A DNA stretch of 64,000 nt from Kocuria rosea subsp. polaris (lineage in GTDB: Bacteria > Actinomycetota > Actinomycetes > Actinomycetales > Micrococcaceae): contig NZ_LQBK01000017.1 in the NCBI RefSeq assembly GCF_001483755.1, positions 22,889 to 86,888 on the forward strand, written 5' to 3'. Shown piece after piece: positions 51,599 to 60,378 of this stretch. The notes under the pieces are model-generated. The model had not been told where the DNA came from and did not search any database. It saw nothing but the letters and a program-made list of their open reading frames with translations. Position numbers and translations under genes: made by a program. Position 1 is the first letter of the stretch. Every line of letters starts with the position of its first letter.

Positions 51599-52375
51599 AT
51601 GGAGGTCAACGCCCGCCGTCTGGTCGGCCGCAGTGCCGTCATCACCGGAGGCGCCAGCGGCATCGGACTCGCCGCGGCCCGCCGGCTCGCCGCCGAGGGC
51701 GCGCACGTCGTCGTCGCCGACCTGAACCCCGCGGCCGGGGAGGCGGCCGCCGAGGAGGTCGGGGGGCTGTTCGTGCGCACCGACGTGGCGGACGAGGCCG
51801 ACGTGGTCGCGCTCTACGCGGCCGCGCACGAGGCCTATGGATCGGTGGACATCGCCTTCAACAACGCCGGCATCAACCCCACCGACGACGGCTCGATCCT
51901 GGACACCGGCCTCGACGCGTGGCGGAGGGTGCAGGAGGTCAACCTCACGAGCGTCTTCCACTGCTGCAAGCACGCCCTCCCGTACATGCGCGAGCAGGGG
52001 AAGGGGTCGATCATCAACACCGCGTCCTTCGTGGCCGTGCTGGGCGCGGCCACCTCGCAGATCTCCTACAGCGCCTCGAAGGGCGGTGTGCTCTCGATGA
52101 GCCGGGAGCTGGGCGTGCAGTTCGCCCGGGAGGGGATCCGGGTCAACGCGCTGTGCCCCGGCCCTGTCAACACGCCGCTGCTGCAGGAGCTGTTCGCCGC
52201 GGACCCCGAGCAGGCCCAGCGCCGGCTCGTGCACGTGCCGGCCGGGCGGTTCGCGGAGCCGGAGGAGATCGCCGCGGCGGTCGCGTTCCTGGCCAGCGAC
52301 GACGCCTCGTTCGTCAACGCCGCCACGTTCCTGGTGGACGGGGGGATCTCCGGGGCCTACGTCACCCCGGTGTGA
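51599..52375 (+). CDS. short-chain dehydrogenase/reductase
   Basis: A 258-aa classical SDR. The cofactor motif TGGASGIG is at residues 16-23, NNAG follows near 90, and the catalytic Tyr157 and Lys161 are in YSASK. As the last gene of the amine operon it could oxidise the hydroxyl of gamma-glutamylethanolamide to the aldehyde used by the preceding dehydrogenase. That role is inference. AAGGAGG lies seven bases upstream of the ATG. Confidence 0.88.
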   Translation: MEVNARRLVGRSAVITGGASGIGLAAARRLAAEGAHVVVADLNPAAGEAAAEEVGGLFVRTDVADEADVVALYAAAHEAYGSVDIAFNNAGINPTDDGSILDTGLDAWRRVQEVNLTSVFHCCKHALPYMREQGKGSIINTASFVAVLGAATSQISYSASKGGVLSMSRELGVQFAREGIRVNALCPGPVNTPLLQELFAADPEQAQRRLVHVPAGRFAEPEEIAAAVAFLASDDASFVNAATFLVDGGISGAYVTPV

Positions 52376-52442
52376 GCGCGCGGCCGCGGACCGCTCCCGG
52401 CACCGCCGTGCGACCCCTCCGGCGCCGGGCGGCCCCCGGGGG

Positions 52443-53516
52443 TCAGGGGGCGGCGGTGGCCATCTGCTCCCGCAGCGCCGCCACGAACCCGTCCACGTCC
52501 TCCTCGGTGGTGTCCCACGAGCACATCAGCCGGACCTCGCCGGCGGCCGGGTCCCACACGTAGAACGGCCAGCGCTCCTGCAGCCGGGCCGTGACCCCGG
52601 GCGGGAGCACCGCGAAGACCGCGTTGGCCTCGGGGACCTGCGTCACCCGGGCACCGGGGACCTCCGCGATCCCGGCGGCCAGGCGCCGGGCCGCGGCGTT
52701 GGCCCGGCGGGCCGCCTCGAGCCACAGGTCCCCCGTGTGCAGGGCCAGCAGCTGCGCGGAGACGAAGCGCATCTTCGAGGCCAGCTGGGTCGAGAGCTTG
52801 CGCACGAACCGGGGCTGCCGCACGGCGTCCGGGGTGAGCACCACGACCGCCTCCGCGCCCATCAGCCCGTTCTTGGTCCCGCCCCAGGAGACGACGTCCA
52901 CGCCGGCGTCGGTGGTCAGGGCCCGCAGCGGGACGTCCAGGGCCGCGGCGGCGTTGGCGAGCCGGGCGCCGTCCAGGTGGACCGTCAGGCCCAGTCCGTG
53001 GGCGTGCTCGCAGACCGCGCGCAGCTCCCCGGGCGTGTAGACGGTGCCGAGCTCCGTGGACTGGGTGACGGTCACGACGCGCGGCTGGGCGTGGTGCTCG
53101 AAGCCGAAGCCGTGCGCCTCCCGGTCGATCAGCTCCGGGGTGAGCTTGCCGTCCGGCGTGGGCACGGCCAGCATCTTCACGCCCGCGACCTTCTCGGGGG
53201 CCCCGCACTCGTCCACGTGCGCGTGGGCGGTGGCCGTGCAGATCGCCGCGTCCCAGCGGTCGGTCATCGCCGCGAGCGCCATGACGTTCGCGCCGGTGCC
53301 GTTGAACAGCGGATAGCAGGCCGCCTGCTCCCCGAAGTGCCGGCGGACCACGTCCTGCAGCGCCTCGGTGTAGGGGTCGGCGCCGTAGGCCCCCACGTGA
53401 CCGCCGTTGGCGATCGCGAGGGCCTGGAGCACCTCGGGGTGGACCCCCGCGTGGTTGTCGCTGGCGAAGCCCTTCCGGGCGGGGTCGTGCAGGCGGGACA
53501 GGACGGAGTCGCTCAC
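52443..53516 (-). CDS. ltaE: low-specificity threonine aldolase
   Basis: A 357-aa PLP enzyme of the beta-eliminating lyase family. It has FASDNHAGVHPEVLQAL, GAYGADPYTEALQ, FNGTGANV, the PLP aspartate in HLDGARLANAA (Asp182) and the Schiff-base lysine Lys215 in WGGTKNGLMGAEAV. It cleaves L-threonine or allo-threonine to glycine and acetaldehyde. The GTG at 53516 follows GGAAGG. It is convergent with the SDR gene and stands alone. Confidence 0.9.
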   Translation of the reverse strand: MSDSVLSRLHDPARKGFASDNHAGVHPEVLQALAIANGGHVGAYGADPYTEALQDVVRRHFGEQAACYPLFNGTGANVMALAAMTDRWDAAICTATAHAHVDECGAPEKVAGVKMLAVPTPDGKLTPELIDREAHGFGFEHHAQPRVVTVTQSTELGTVYTPGELRAVCEHAHGLGLTVHLDGARLANAAAALDVPLRALTTDAGVDVVSWGGTKNGLMGAEAVVVLTPDAVRQPRFVRKLSTQLASKMRFVSAQLLALHTGDLWLEAARRANAAARRLAAGIAEVPGARVTQVPEANAVFAVLPPGVTARLQERWPFYVWDPAAGEVRLMCSWDTTEEDVDGFVAALREQMATAAP

Positions 53517-53599
53517 GGGTGGCCCTTCCGGTGGGTCGGCGGTGTGCTGGGCGGCACTCGCACTCTACTCGCGCCCCCGGGCCCGGCGCGGGCCCTCGG

Positions 53600-53605
53600 T
53601 AGGGT
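53600..53605 (+). promoter_or_regulatory. -10 element, leaderless start
   Basis: TAGGGT ends six bases before the ATG at 53612. Confidence 0.45.
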
Positions 53606-53611
53606 CGGGGC

Positions 53612-54010
53612 ATGCGCATCGTCCAGGCCGCCGCGGCGGTGGTCGTCCGGGAGGACGGCCGGCTCCTGCTGGTCCGCCGGGGCCGGGAGCCGCAGCGCGG
53701 ACGCTGGAGCGTGCCGGGCGGGAAGCTGGAGCCCGGGGAGACGGCGGCGCAGGCGGCGGTCCGCGAGACGTTCGAGGAGACCGGGGCCCGGGTGCGCGCG
53801 GAGCGCGAGCTCGGGACGGTCCGCGTCCCCGGGGGACCGGGCCTCGTCTACGAGGTGCACGACGTCGCCGCCACCTACCTCGGCGGTGTGCTGCGCCCCG
53901 GCGACGACGCCGACGCCGTGCGCTGGGTCGCCCCCGCGGAGCTGCCGGGGCTGGAGACCACCGACGGCCTGCTGGAGCACCTCGCCCGCTTCGGGATCTC
54001 CCGGGGCTGA
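53612..54010 (+). CDS. NUDIX hydrolase
   Basis: A 132-aa protein with a full Nudix box at residues 36-58 (GGKLEPGET, then RETFEETGA), binding the catalytic metal. The N-terminal AAAVVVREDGRLLLVRRGREPQRGRWSVPGG resembles ADP-ribose pyrophosphatase or MutT-like members. The nucleoside-diphosphate substrate cannot be named. The ATG fits the leaderless promoter. Confidence 0.9.
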   Translation: MRIVQAAAAVVVREDGRLLLVRRGREPQRGRWSVPGGKLEPGETAAQAAVRETFEETGARVRAERELGTVRVPGGPGLVYEVHDVAATYLGGVLRPGDDADAVRWVAPAELPGLETTDGLLEHLARFGISRG

Positions 54011-54072
54011 GCCCCGGGGACCCGGTCCGGGCCGGATCCCCCGTCCGGGCGGGATCGTCGTGCGCCGCGGTC

Positions 54073-54117
54073 GGCCGCGCCCTGCCCGGCCGCGCCCTGC
54101 CCGGCCGCGCCCTGCCC
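54073..54117. repeat. 15-bp tandem repeat, three perfect units
   Basis: GGCCGCGCCCTGCCC is repeated three times without change (54073-54087, 54088-54102, 54103-54117) in the gap between the NUDIX and DUF2867 genes. Confidence 0.85.
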
Positions 54118-54176
54118 GGGCCCGGACTGCCAAAGCCGCCCGGGCCCGGCCCCTCGTCCGGGCCGGGAGCGCGTGC

Positions 54177-54182
54177 TTGGAT
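54177..54182 (+). promoter_or_regulatory. -10 element, leaderless start
   Basis: TTGGAT ends six bases before the ATG at 54189. Confidence 0.35.
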
Positions 54183-54188
54183 AGGGGC

Positions 54189-54662
54189 ATGGCACAGACG
54201 CGGGGCTTCTACGTCGACACCGTGGAGCGGACCACCACGGCGGACCGGGACGCGGTGTGGGCGGTCGTCGAGGGCATCGGCGGCGAGCGCGGCTGGTACA
54301 GCACCGACCGGGTGTGGGCCGCCCGCGCCGCGGCCAACCGCCTGGGCCTGCCGCCCGGGCGGCTGCGGCATCGCGAGGACCCGGACCGCCTCGCGGCCGG
54401 GGAGCGCCTGGACTGGTGGACGGTCGAGGCCCTCGAGCCGCCGCGGCGGCTGCGGCTGCGGTCCCTCGTGCGGATGCCGGGGGACGCCTGGCTGGACATC
54501 TGTCTGGAACCGGGACCGGACGGGACCCTCGTCTACCGCCAGACCACGGTCTTCCGCCCGGCGGGCTCGGCCGGCCGCGCCTACTGGTACGCGATGCTCG
54601 CCCCGCACAAGGCCGTCCTGGGCCGGCTCGCCACCGACATCCTGCGGCAGGCGGGCGGATAG
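54189..54662 (+). CDS. DUF2867 (SRPBCC-like) protein
   Basis: A 157-aa protein matching the DUF2867 pattern: VWAVVEGIGGERGWYSTDRVW, AGERLDWWTVEALEPPRRLRLRSLVRMPGDAWLDI and AYWYAMLAPHKAVL. DUF2867 domains have an SRPBCC-type ligand-binding fold and often occur fused to nucleoside-diphosphate-sugar epimerases; here it is free-standing. Function is unknown. The conserved Trp/Tyr-rich centre suggests binding of a hydrophobic ligand. Confidence 0.85.
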   Translation: MAQTRGFYVDTVERTTTADRDAVWAVVEGIGGERGWYSTDRVWAARAAANRLGLPPGRLRHREDPDRLAAGERLDWWTVEALEPPRRLRLRSLVRMPGDAWLDICLEPGPDGTLVYRQTTVFRPAGSAGRAYWYAMLAPHKAVLGRLATDILRQAGG

Positions 54663-54690
54663 GGCCCTTCCGCCCCGGCCGCTCCGGCCG

Positions 54691-54738
54691 TAGCGTGGAC
54701 TCACCGGCCACCGTGACGCCCGGTGGACACGGCCGGTG
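54691..54738 (+). promoter_or_regulatory. putA promoter -10 and leader hairpin
   Basis: TAGCGT (54691-54696) lies 98 bases before putA. The predicted leader begins with CACCGGCC (54702-54709) and GGCCGGTG (54731-54738), an 8-bp inverted repeat enclosing 21 bases. It could be a regulator site or an RNA hairpin. Confidence 0.4.
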
Positions 54739-54793
54739 GCCGAGGGTGTGCCTCGGCACCGCTGCCGGGCGGAGTCCTCAGGAGAGTGCCGCC

Positions 54794-57700
54794 ATGACCG
54801 CCGACGCCCCGTCCGTCCCCGACTCCCGCGCGCTGGCCGACGAGGCCGTCGCCCTGGTCCGCGAGTGGCTCGGCCGCGCCGCCGAGGGCCGCCGGCACCG
54901 CGACGGCGCGGCCGACCGGCTCGCCACCGTCCTCCAGGACCCCCACGGCCTGGAGTTCACGGTCGGCTTCGTGGACCGGGTGGTGCGCACCGAGGACGTG
55001 CGGGCCGCCGCGCGGGCCCTGCACGCGCTCGCCGGGATCGTGCCCCGCACCATGCCCGCGGCGGACCGCGCCCAGATCCGGGTCGGGGCCGCTCTCTCCG
55101 GCCGGGCGCCCCAGGTGGTCGTGCCCGCCGCCCGCGCCAGGCTCCGGCAGCTCGTGGGGCACATGATCGTCGACGCCCGCCCCAAGGCCTTCGGGCAGGC
55201 CGTGAAGAAGCTGACGGCCCAGGGCCACCGCCTCAACATCAACCTGCTCGGCGAGGAGGTCCTCGGCGCGGAGGAGGCGGACAAGCACCTCGCCGACGCC
55301 GCCGCGCTGCTGGACCGGGACGACGTCGACTACGTCTCCGTGAAGGTCTCCTCCGTGGTCCCGCAGCTGTCCCACTGGGGGTTCGAGGGGACCGTGGCGA
55401 AGGTCGTGGAACGGCTGCTGCCCGTCTACCGCGCCGCCGCCGAGGCCCCGGCCGGGAGCAAGTTCATCAACCTCGACATGGAGGTCTACTCCGACCTGCA
55501 CCTGACCACCGAGGTGTTCACCCGCCTCCTGGAGCACCCGGAGCTGCGGGAGCTCGAGGCGGGGATCGTGGTCCAGGCCTACCTGCCGGACGCCCTCGCG
55601 GTGGTCCGGCGGCTCTCGGCGTGGTCCGCCGAGCGGGTCGAGGCCGGGGGCGCGGGGATCAAGGTCCGGCTCGTGAAGGGCGCGAACCTCCCCATGGAGC
55701 GCGTGGACGCCGAGCTGCACGGCTGGCCCCTGGCCACGTGGAGCAGCAAGCAGGAGACCGACACCAACTACAAGCGGGTCCTCGACTGGCTGTTCGTGCC
55801 CGGGCGGATGACGGGGCTGCGGCTGGGGGTGGCCGGGCACAACCTCTTCGACATCGCCTTCGCCCACCTGCTCGCCGAGCGCCGCGGCGTGACGGACCGG
55901 ATCGAGTTCGAGATGCTCCAGGGCATGGCGGTGGAGCAGGCGCGGGCCGTGAGCGCCGACGTCGGGCAGCTGCTGCTCTACGTGCCCGCCGTGCGCCCGG
56001 CCGAGTTCGACGTGGCCGTGTCCTACCTCGTGCGCCGGCTCGAGGAGAACGCCTCGCACGAGAACTTCATGTCGGGGATCTTCGAGCTGGCCCCCGACAA
56101 CGAGATCTTCGCGCGGGAGGAGCAGCGCTTCCGGGCCGCCCTCGAGGGGCTGGACCCGCAGGAGGAGGCCGCCCCGGCCCCCGCCCGCGCCCAGGACCGC
56201 ACCGCGCCCGGTGCCGGGTCCGCGCACCTGCCGCTGGAGCAGCCCTTCCGCAACGAGCCGGACACCGACGTCGCCGTGCCCGCGAACCAGGCGTGGGCGG
56301 AGGAGATCGCCGCCCGGATCGAGGACCGGCAGTGGTACGAGGCCCTGCCCGTGCCCGATCCCGTCGAGGCGGAGGACGTCGAGCGGCTCGTGCGCACGGG
56401 CCGGACCGCCGCCGAGGGCTGGCACGCCCGCGGCGCCCGCGAGCGCGCGGAGATCCTCAACCGGGCGGCCGACGTCCTGGCCGAGCGCCGGGGGCACCTC
56501 CTGGCCGTGGCCGGCGCGGAGGCGGGCAAGACCCTGGGCCAGTCGGACCCGGAGGTCTCGGAGGCCGTCGACTTCTGCCGCTGGTACGCCCGCCGGGCCC
56601 TCGAGCTCGAGGACGTGGACGGCGCCCGCTTCGTCCCGGACCGGCTCGTGCTGATCACCCCGCCGTGGAACTTCCCGCTGGCGATCCCCACCGGCTCCAC
56701 GGTCGCGGCCCTGGCCGCCGGCGCCGCCGTGCTGCACAAGCCCGCCCCCGAGGTCCGGCGCTGCTCGACGGCCGTGGTCGAGGCGCTGTGGGAGGCCGGG
56801 GTGCCGCGGGACGTGCTCCAGCTCGTCGACTCCGTCGAGGGGGACGTGGGGCAGGCCCTGGTCTCCCACCCGGGGGTGGACCGCATCGTCCTCACCGGCG
56901 CCTACGAGACGGCCCGGCTGTTCCAGTCCTGGCGGGCGGGGCGGGCGATGACCGCGGAGACCTCGGGCAAGAACGCCCTGGTCATCACCCCCAGCGCGGA
57001 CCGGGACCGGGCCGTGTGGGACCTCGTGACCAGCGCGTTCGGCCACGCCGGGCAGAAGTGCTCGGCGGCCTCCCTGGGCATCCTGGTGGGCAGCGTGGCG
57101 GAGTCCGAGCGGTTCCGGCGGCAGCTGCTGGACGCCGCGTCCTCGATGGTCGTGGACTGGCCGCAGAACCTGCAGGCGTCGGTGGGCCCGGTGATCGCCG
57201 AGCCCGGCGACAAGCTGCACCGCGCCCTGACCCGCCTCGACCCGGGGGAGCGGTGGCTGCTGGAGCCGCGCCCGCTCGACGACACCGGGCGGCTGTGGCG
57301 GCCCGGGATCAAGACGGGGGTGGCCCCGGGCTCCTTCTTCCACCGCACCGAGTGCTTCGGCCCCGTCCTCGGGCTGATGGAGGCCGCCGACCTGCAGGAG
57401 GCGCTCGAGCTGCAGAACGCGGTCGAGTACGGGCTGACCGCCGGGCTGCACTCCCTGGACCCGGAGGAGATCAGCACCTGGGTGGAGCTCGTCGAGGCGG
57501 GCAACCTCTACGTCAACCGCGGCATCACCGGGGCGATCGTCCAGCGCCAGCCCTTCGGCGGCTGGAAGAAATCCTCGGTGGGCCTGGGCGCGAAGGCCGG
57601 CGGACCGAACTACCTGGCCCAGCTCGGCTCGTGGCAGAAGGCGCCCTTCCGGGAGGTCCCCGCCGGGGAGACCCCGTCCGAGGAGGCCGGCGCGGAGCCC

Positions 57701-58345
57701 TCGGAGGCCGTCGCCCACCACCTCGCCGCGCTCCGGCCGCTCGTGCCCGAGGCGGACGCCGCCTGGCTGACCGCCTGCGCCGAGCAGGACCAGGCGTGGT
57801 GGGACCGGGAGTTCGGCCGCGCCCACGACCCCACCGGCCTGGAGAGCGAGGCCAACCTGTTCCGCTACCGCCCGCGCGACGTCGTCGTGCGCGCGGCCGA
57901 GGACGCCCCCCTGACGGACGTCATCCGGGTCGGGCTCGCCGCGGTGCGCTCCGGCGCGCGCGCGGTCCTCGTCCCCGCGGGCGAGCTCCCCGCCGAGGTG
58001 CGGGAGCTGTTCCGCTCCGTGCTGGACCCCTGCGGGGACGAGGCCTTCGCCCGGGTGGCCGCGGACTGGACCGACCCGAGCGGCGCCGGGCGGATCCGGG
58101 TCGTGGGCACGGCGCCCGGCCTCGCCGAGGCGCTCGCGGAGCGGCCCGAGATCGCGCTGCTCGCGGACCCGGTGGTCGGCGCGTCCCGCGTGGAGATGCT
58201 CCCGCTGCTCGCGGAGCAGGCCGTCTCGATCACGATGCACCGCTTCGGCAACCCCTCGACGGACGCCGAGACGGTGGTGCACCGGCTCATCGCCGCCTCG
58301 CAGGGCCTGGGCACGCCGGCGACACCCACCGAAATGTCGGCGTAG
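54794..58345 (+). CDS. putA: bifunctional proline dehydrogenase/glutamate semialdehyde dehydrogenase
   Basis: An 1183-aa fusion. The N-terminal proline dehydrogenase barrel (about 90-470) has INLLGEEVLG, VSVKVSS, KFINLDMEVYSDLHLT, GIKVRLVKGANLPME and EMLQGMA. The aldehyde dehydrogenase part (about 500-970) has ITPPWNFPLAIPTG, the glutamate in AETSGKNA and the cysteine in GHAGQKCSAAS. A further ~200-residue C-terminal region completes the protein. It converts proline to glutamate via pyrroline-5-carboxylate using FAD and NAD. No ribbon-helix-helix DNA-binding domain is present at the N-terminus, so it does not regulate its own gene as enterobacterial PutA does. GGAGAG precedes the ATG. Confidence 0.92.
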   Translation: MTADAPSVPDSRALADEAVALVREWLGRAAEGRRHRDGAADRLATVLQDPHGLEFTVGFVDRVVRTEDVRAAARALHALAGIVPRTMPAADRAQIRVGAALSGRAPQVVVPAARARLRQLVGHMIVDARPKAFGQAVKKLTAQGHRLNINLLGEEVLGAEEADKHLADAAALLDRDDVDYVSVKVSSVVPQLSHWGFEGTVAKVVERLLPVYRAAAEAPAGSKFINLDMEVYSDLHLTTEVFTRLLEHPELRELEAGIVVQAYLPDALAVVRRLSAWSAERVEAGGAGIKVRLVKGANLPMERVDAELHGWPLATWSSKQETDTNYKRVLDWLFVPGRMTGLRLGVAGHNLFDIAFAHLLAERRGVTDRIEFEMLQGMAVEQARAVSADVGQLLLYVPAVRPAEFDVAVSYLVRRLEENASHENFMSGIFELAPDNEIFAREEQRFRAALEGLDPQEEAAPAPARAQDRTAPGAGSAHLPLEQPFRNEPDTDVAVPANQAWAEEIAARIEDRQWYEALPVPDPVEAEDVERLVRTGRTAAEGWHARGARERAEILNRAADVLAERRGHLLAVAGAEAGKTLGQSDPEVSEAVDFCRWYARRALELEDVDGARFVPDRLVLITPPWNFPLAIPTGSTVAALAAGAAVLHKPAPEVRRCSTAVVEALWEAGVPRDVLQLVDSVEGDVGQALVSHPGVDRIVLTGAYETARLFQSWRAGRAMTAETSGKNALVITPSADRDRAVWDLVTSAFGHAGQKCSAASLGILVGSVAESERFRRQLLDAASSMVVDWPQNLQASVGPVIAEPGDKLHRALTRLDPGERWLLEPRPLDDTGRLWRPGIKTGVAPGSFFHRTECFGPVLGLMEAADLQEALELQNAVEYGLTAGLHSLDPEEISTWVELVEAGNLYVNRGITGAIVQRQPFGGWKKSSVGLGAKAGGPNYLAQLGSWQKAPFREVPAGETPSEEAGAEPSEAVAHHLAALRPLVPEADAAWLTACAEQDQAWWDREFGRAHDPTGLESEANLFRYRPRDVVVRAAEDAPLTDVIRVGLAAVRSGARAVLVPAGELPAEVRELFRSVLDPCGDEAFARVAADWTDPSGAGRIRVVGTAPGLAEALAERPEIALLADPVVGASRVEMLPLLAEQAVSITMHRFGNPSTDAETVVHRLIAASQGLGTPATPTEMSA

Positions 58346-58372
58346 CCCCTGGTCGGAACGGTGCGGCGGTGC

Positions 58373-58378
58373 CAGCAT
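58373..58378 (+). promoter_or_regulatory. -10-like element, leaderless start
   Basis: CAGCAT ends six bases before the ATG at 58385. Confidence 0.35.
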
Positions 58379-58384
58379 GAGCCC

Positions 58385-60235
58385 ATGCGCGCATCCCTGA
58401 GGTACCTCGCACTGGGCCTGGCCGGAGCGCTCGGCGTCTCCGGCACCGTTCTCGGCGGCTCCCCGGCCGTCGCGCACGACGACGGGGGGCACGGGGGCCG
58501 GGACGCGCCCGTCACCGCCGAGCTGCCACAGGTCCCCACCATGACCGGCGGGGGCGGCGCGGTCTCCTCGGTGGACCCCCTCGCCAGCCAGGTGGGCATC
58601 GACGTGCTCGAGCGCGGCGGCACCGCCGCGGACGCCGCCGTGGCCGCGGCCGCGGCCCTGGGCGTCACCGAGCCGTACTCCGCGGGCATCGGCGGCGGCG
58701 GGTTCTTCGTCCACCACAGCGGGCGGACCGGGGAGGTCCGCACGATCGACGGGCGCGAGACCGCGCCGGCCACCTTCACGGAGGACGAGTTCCTGGGCGC
58801 GGACGGCGAGCCCCTCGACTTCGCCACGGTGGTCAGCTCCGGGAGGTCCGTGGGCGTGCCCGGCACCCTGGCCACGTGGGAGCTCGCGGCCGAGGAGTTC
58901 GGCACGATGGACCTGCACGACCTGCTGCGGCCCGCGGAGCGGATCGCCTCCCGCGGGTTCGTGGTGGACGAGAACTTCCACGAGCAGACGGCGCAGAACG
59001 CCGAGCGCTTCGGCATGTTCCCCGAGACCGCGGAGCTGTTCCTGCCCGACGGCGAGGCGCCCGCGGTCGGGACCGTGTTCCGCAATCCCGATCTCGCCCG
59101 CACCTACCACACGATCCGGCACGAGGGCACCGGCGTCTTCTACGAGGGGGAGATCGGGCGGGCGGTGGTCGACGCGAGCCGTGCACCGGCCACCGCCGAG
59201 GGCGTGGAGGTGCTCGCCGGAGAGCTGACCGCCGCGGACCTGGCGTCCTACGAGGCCCTGCTCAAGGAGCCGACGCACACCGAGTACCGCGGCCTGGACG
59301 TCTACGGCATGGGCCTGCCCAGCTCCGGCGGCATCACGGTGGCCGAGACCCTCAACCTGCTCGAGGCCTACGACGAGCGCACCGGGACCGGCCTCGGCGA
59401 GGTCTCCGAGGCCCAGTACCTGCACCGCTTCTCGGAGGCGACCGCCACGGCCTTCGCGGACCGCAACCGGTGGATCGGGGACGTCGAGGGCGTTCCCGTG
59501 GCGGAGCTCACGAGCCAGGAGTTCGCCGACGAGCGCGCCTGCCTCTTCGACCCGGGGACGGCCCAGGACCGCCCGGTCCCGTTCGGGGAGCCCGACGGGG
59601 AGTACGCCGGGTGCGGGGCGCCCGGGGCCCGCCAGCAGGCGTCCGCCGGGGGCGTCTCGACGACCCACCTGAACGTGGCCGACCGGTGGGGCGACGTGGT
59701 CTCCTACACCCTCACCATCGAGCAGACCGGCGGCTCCGGGATCACGGTCCCGGACCACGGGTTCCTGCTCAACAACGAGCTGACCGACTTCAGCTTCGCG
59801 CCCGTCACCGAGGGCGTGTCCGACCCGAACCTGCCGGGCCCGGGCAAGCGGCCCCGCTCGTCGATGAGCCCCACGATCGTGCTGAAGGACGGGGAGCCGT
59901 GGATGTCGGTGGGCACGCCCGGCGGCGCCACGATCATCACCACGGTGGCGCAGATCCTCACCGGGCACGTCGACCGGGACCTCGCCCTCGTCGACGCCGT
60001 GGCCGCGCCGCGGCTGAGCTCGCGCAACGGGGCGGAGGAGGCCGACCTCGGCCTGGCCGAGTCCGCGGTCGGCCGGCAGCTGAGCGGGCTGGGCCACGAC
60101 CTGGTCCCGCCCCCGCGCCGCTGGATCGGCAACGCCTCGGCGCTGCGGATCCTCGGCGGCGACCGCTTCGAGGCGGCGGCCGAGACCGAGCGCGGCTACG
60201 GCGGCTCCGCGATGGTGGTGCATCCCGAGCCGTGA
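58385..60235 (+). CDS. ggt: secreted gamma-glutamyltranspeptidase
   Basis: A 616-aa Ntn-hydrolase with a signal peptide (RYLALGLAGALGVSGTVLG, cleavage after AVA near residue 33). The large-subunit part has ERGGTAADAAVAAAAALGVTEPYSAGIGGGGF and IDGRETAP. The autoprocessing site and nucleophile threonine are in GGVSTTHLNVADRWGDVVSYT. The small subunit has RPRSSMSPTIV and GTPGGATIITTVAQI. It cleaves or transfers gamma-glutamyl groups from glutathione-like peptides outside the cell; in a mycothiol-using actinobacterium its true substrate is unclear. A start eight codons upstream is less likely. Confidence 0.92.
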   Translation: MRASLRYLALGLAGALGVSGTVLGGSPAVAHDDGGHGGRDAPVTAELPQVPTMTGGGGAVSSVDPLASQVGIDVLERGGTAADAAVAAAAALGVTEPYSAGIGGGGFFVHHSGRTGEVRTIDGRETAPATFTEDEFLGADGEPLDFATVVSSGRSVGVPGTLATWELAAEEFGTMDLHDLLRPAERIASRGFVVDENFHEQTAQNAERFGMFPETAELFLPDGEAPAVGTVFRNPDLARTYHTIRHEGTGVFYEGEIGRAVVDASRAPATAEGVEVLAGELTAADLASYEALLKEPTHTEYRGLDVYGMGLPSSGGITVAETLNLLEAYDERTGTGLGEVSEAQYLHRFSEATATAFADRNRWIGDVEGVPVAELTSQEFADERACLFDPGTAQDRPVPFGEPDGEYAGCGAPGARQQASAGGVSTTHLNVADRWGDVVSYTLTIEQTGGSGITVPDHGFLLNNELTDFSFAPVTEGVSDPNLPGPGKRPRSSMSPTIVLKDGEPWMSVGTPGGATIITTVAQILTGHVDRDLALVDAVAAPRLSSRNGAEEADLGLAESAVGRQLSGLGHDLVPPPRRWIGNASALRILGGDRFEAAAETERGYGGSAMVVHPEP

Positions 60236-60240
60236 CCCCG

Positions 60241-60300
60241 CCCCGCCGGTGACGCCCCGCCGGTGACGCCCCGGGCCCCGTCCGCTGCGGACGGGGCCCG
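60241..60300 (+). terminator. tandem repeat and hairpin after ggt
   Basis: CCCCGCCGGTGACG is repeated twice (60241-60254, 60255-60268) directly after the stop. A 14-bp complementary pair follows (60272-60285 with 60287-60300), which would open to a 12-bp stem with a five-base loop. Confidence 0.65.
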
Positions 60301-60378
60301 GCCCCGTGCCGGGAACGCCCTACGCTGGGTCCGGACCGCGCGTCCCGCACCAGTCCCGTCCGAACCAGGAGCCGCACC

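Noticed and set aside
54701..60223. Reverse-strand open frame of 1840 codons opposite putA and ggt
   Set aside because: It mirrors two clear genes on the other strand, is very rich in Gly/Arg/His/Pro/Gln as expected from antisense reading of GC-rich codons, and has no motif or ribosome binding site.
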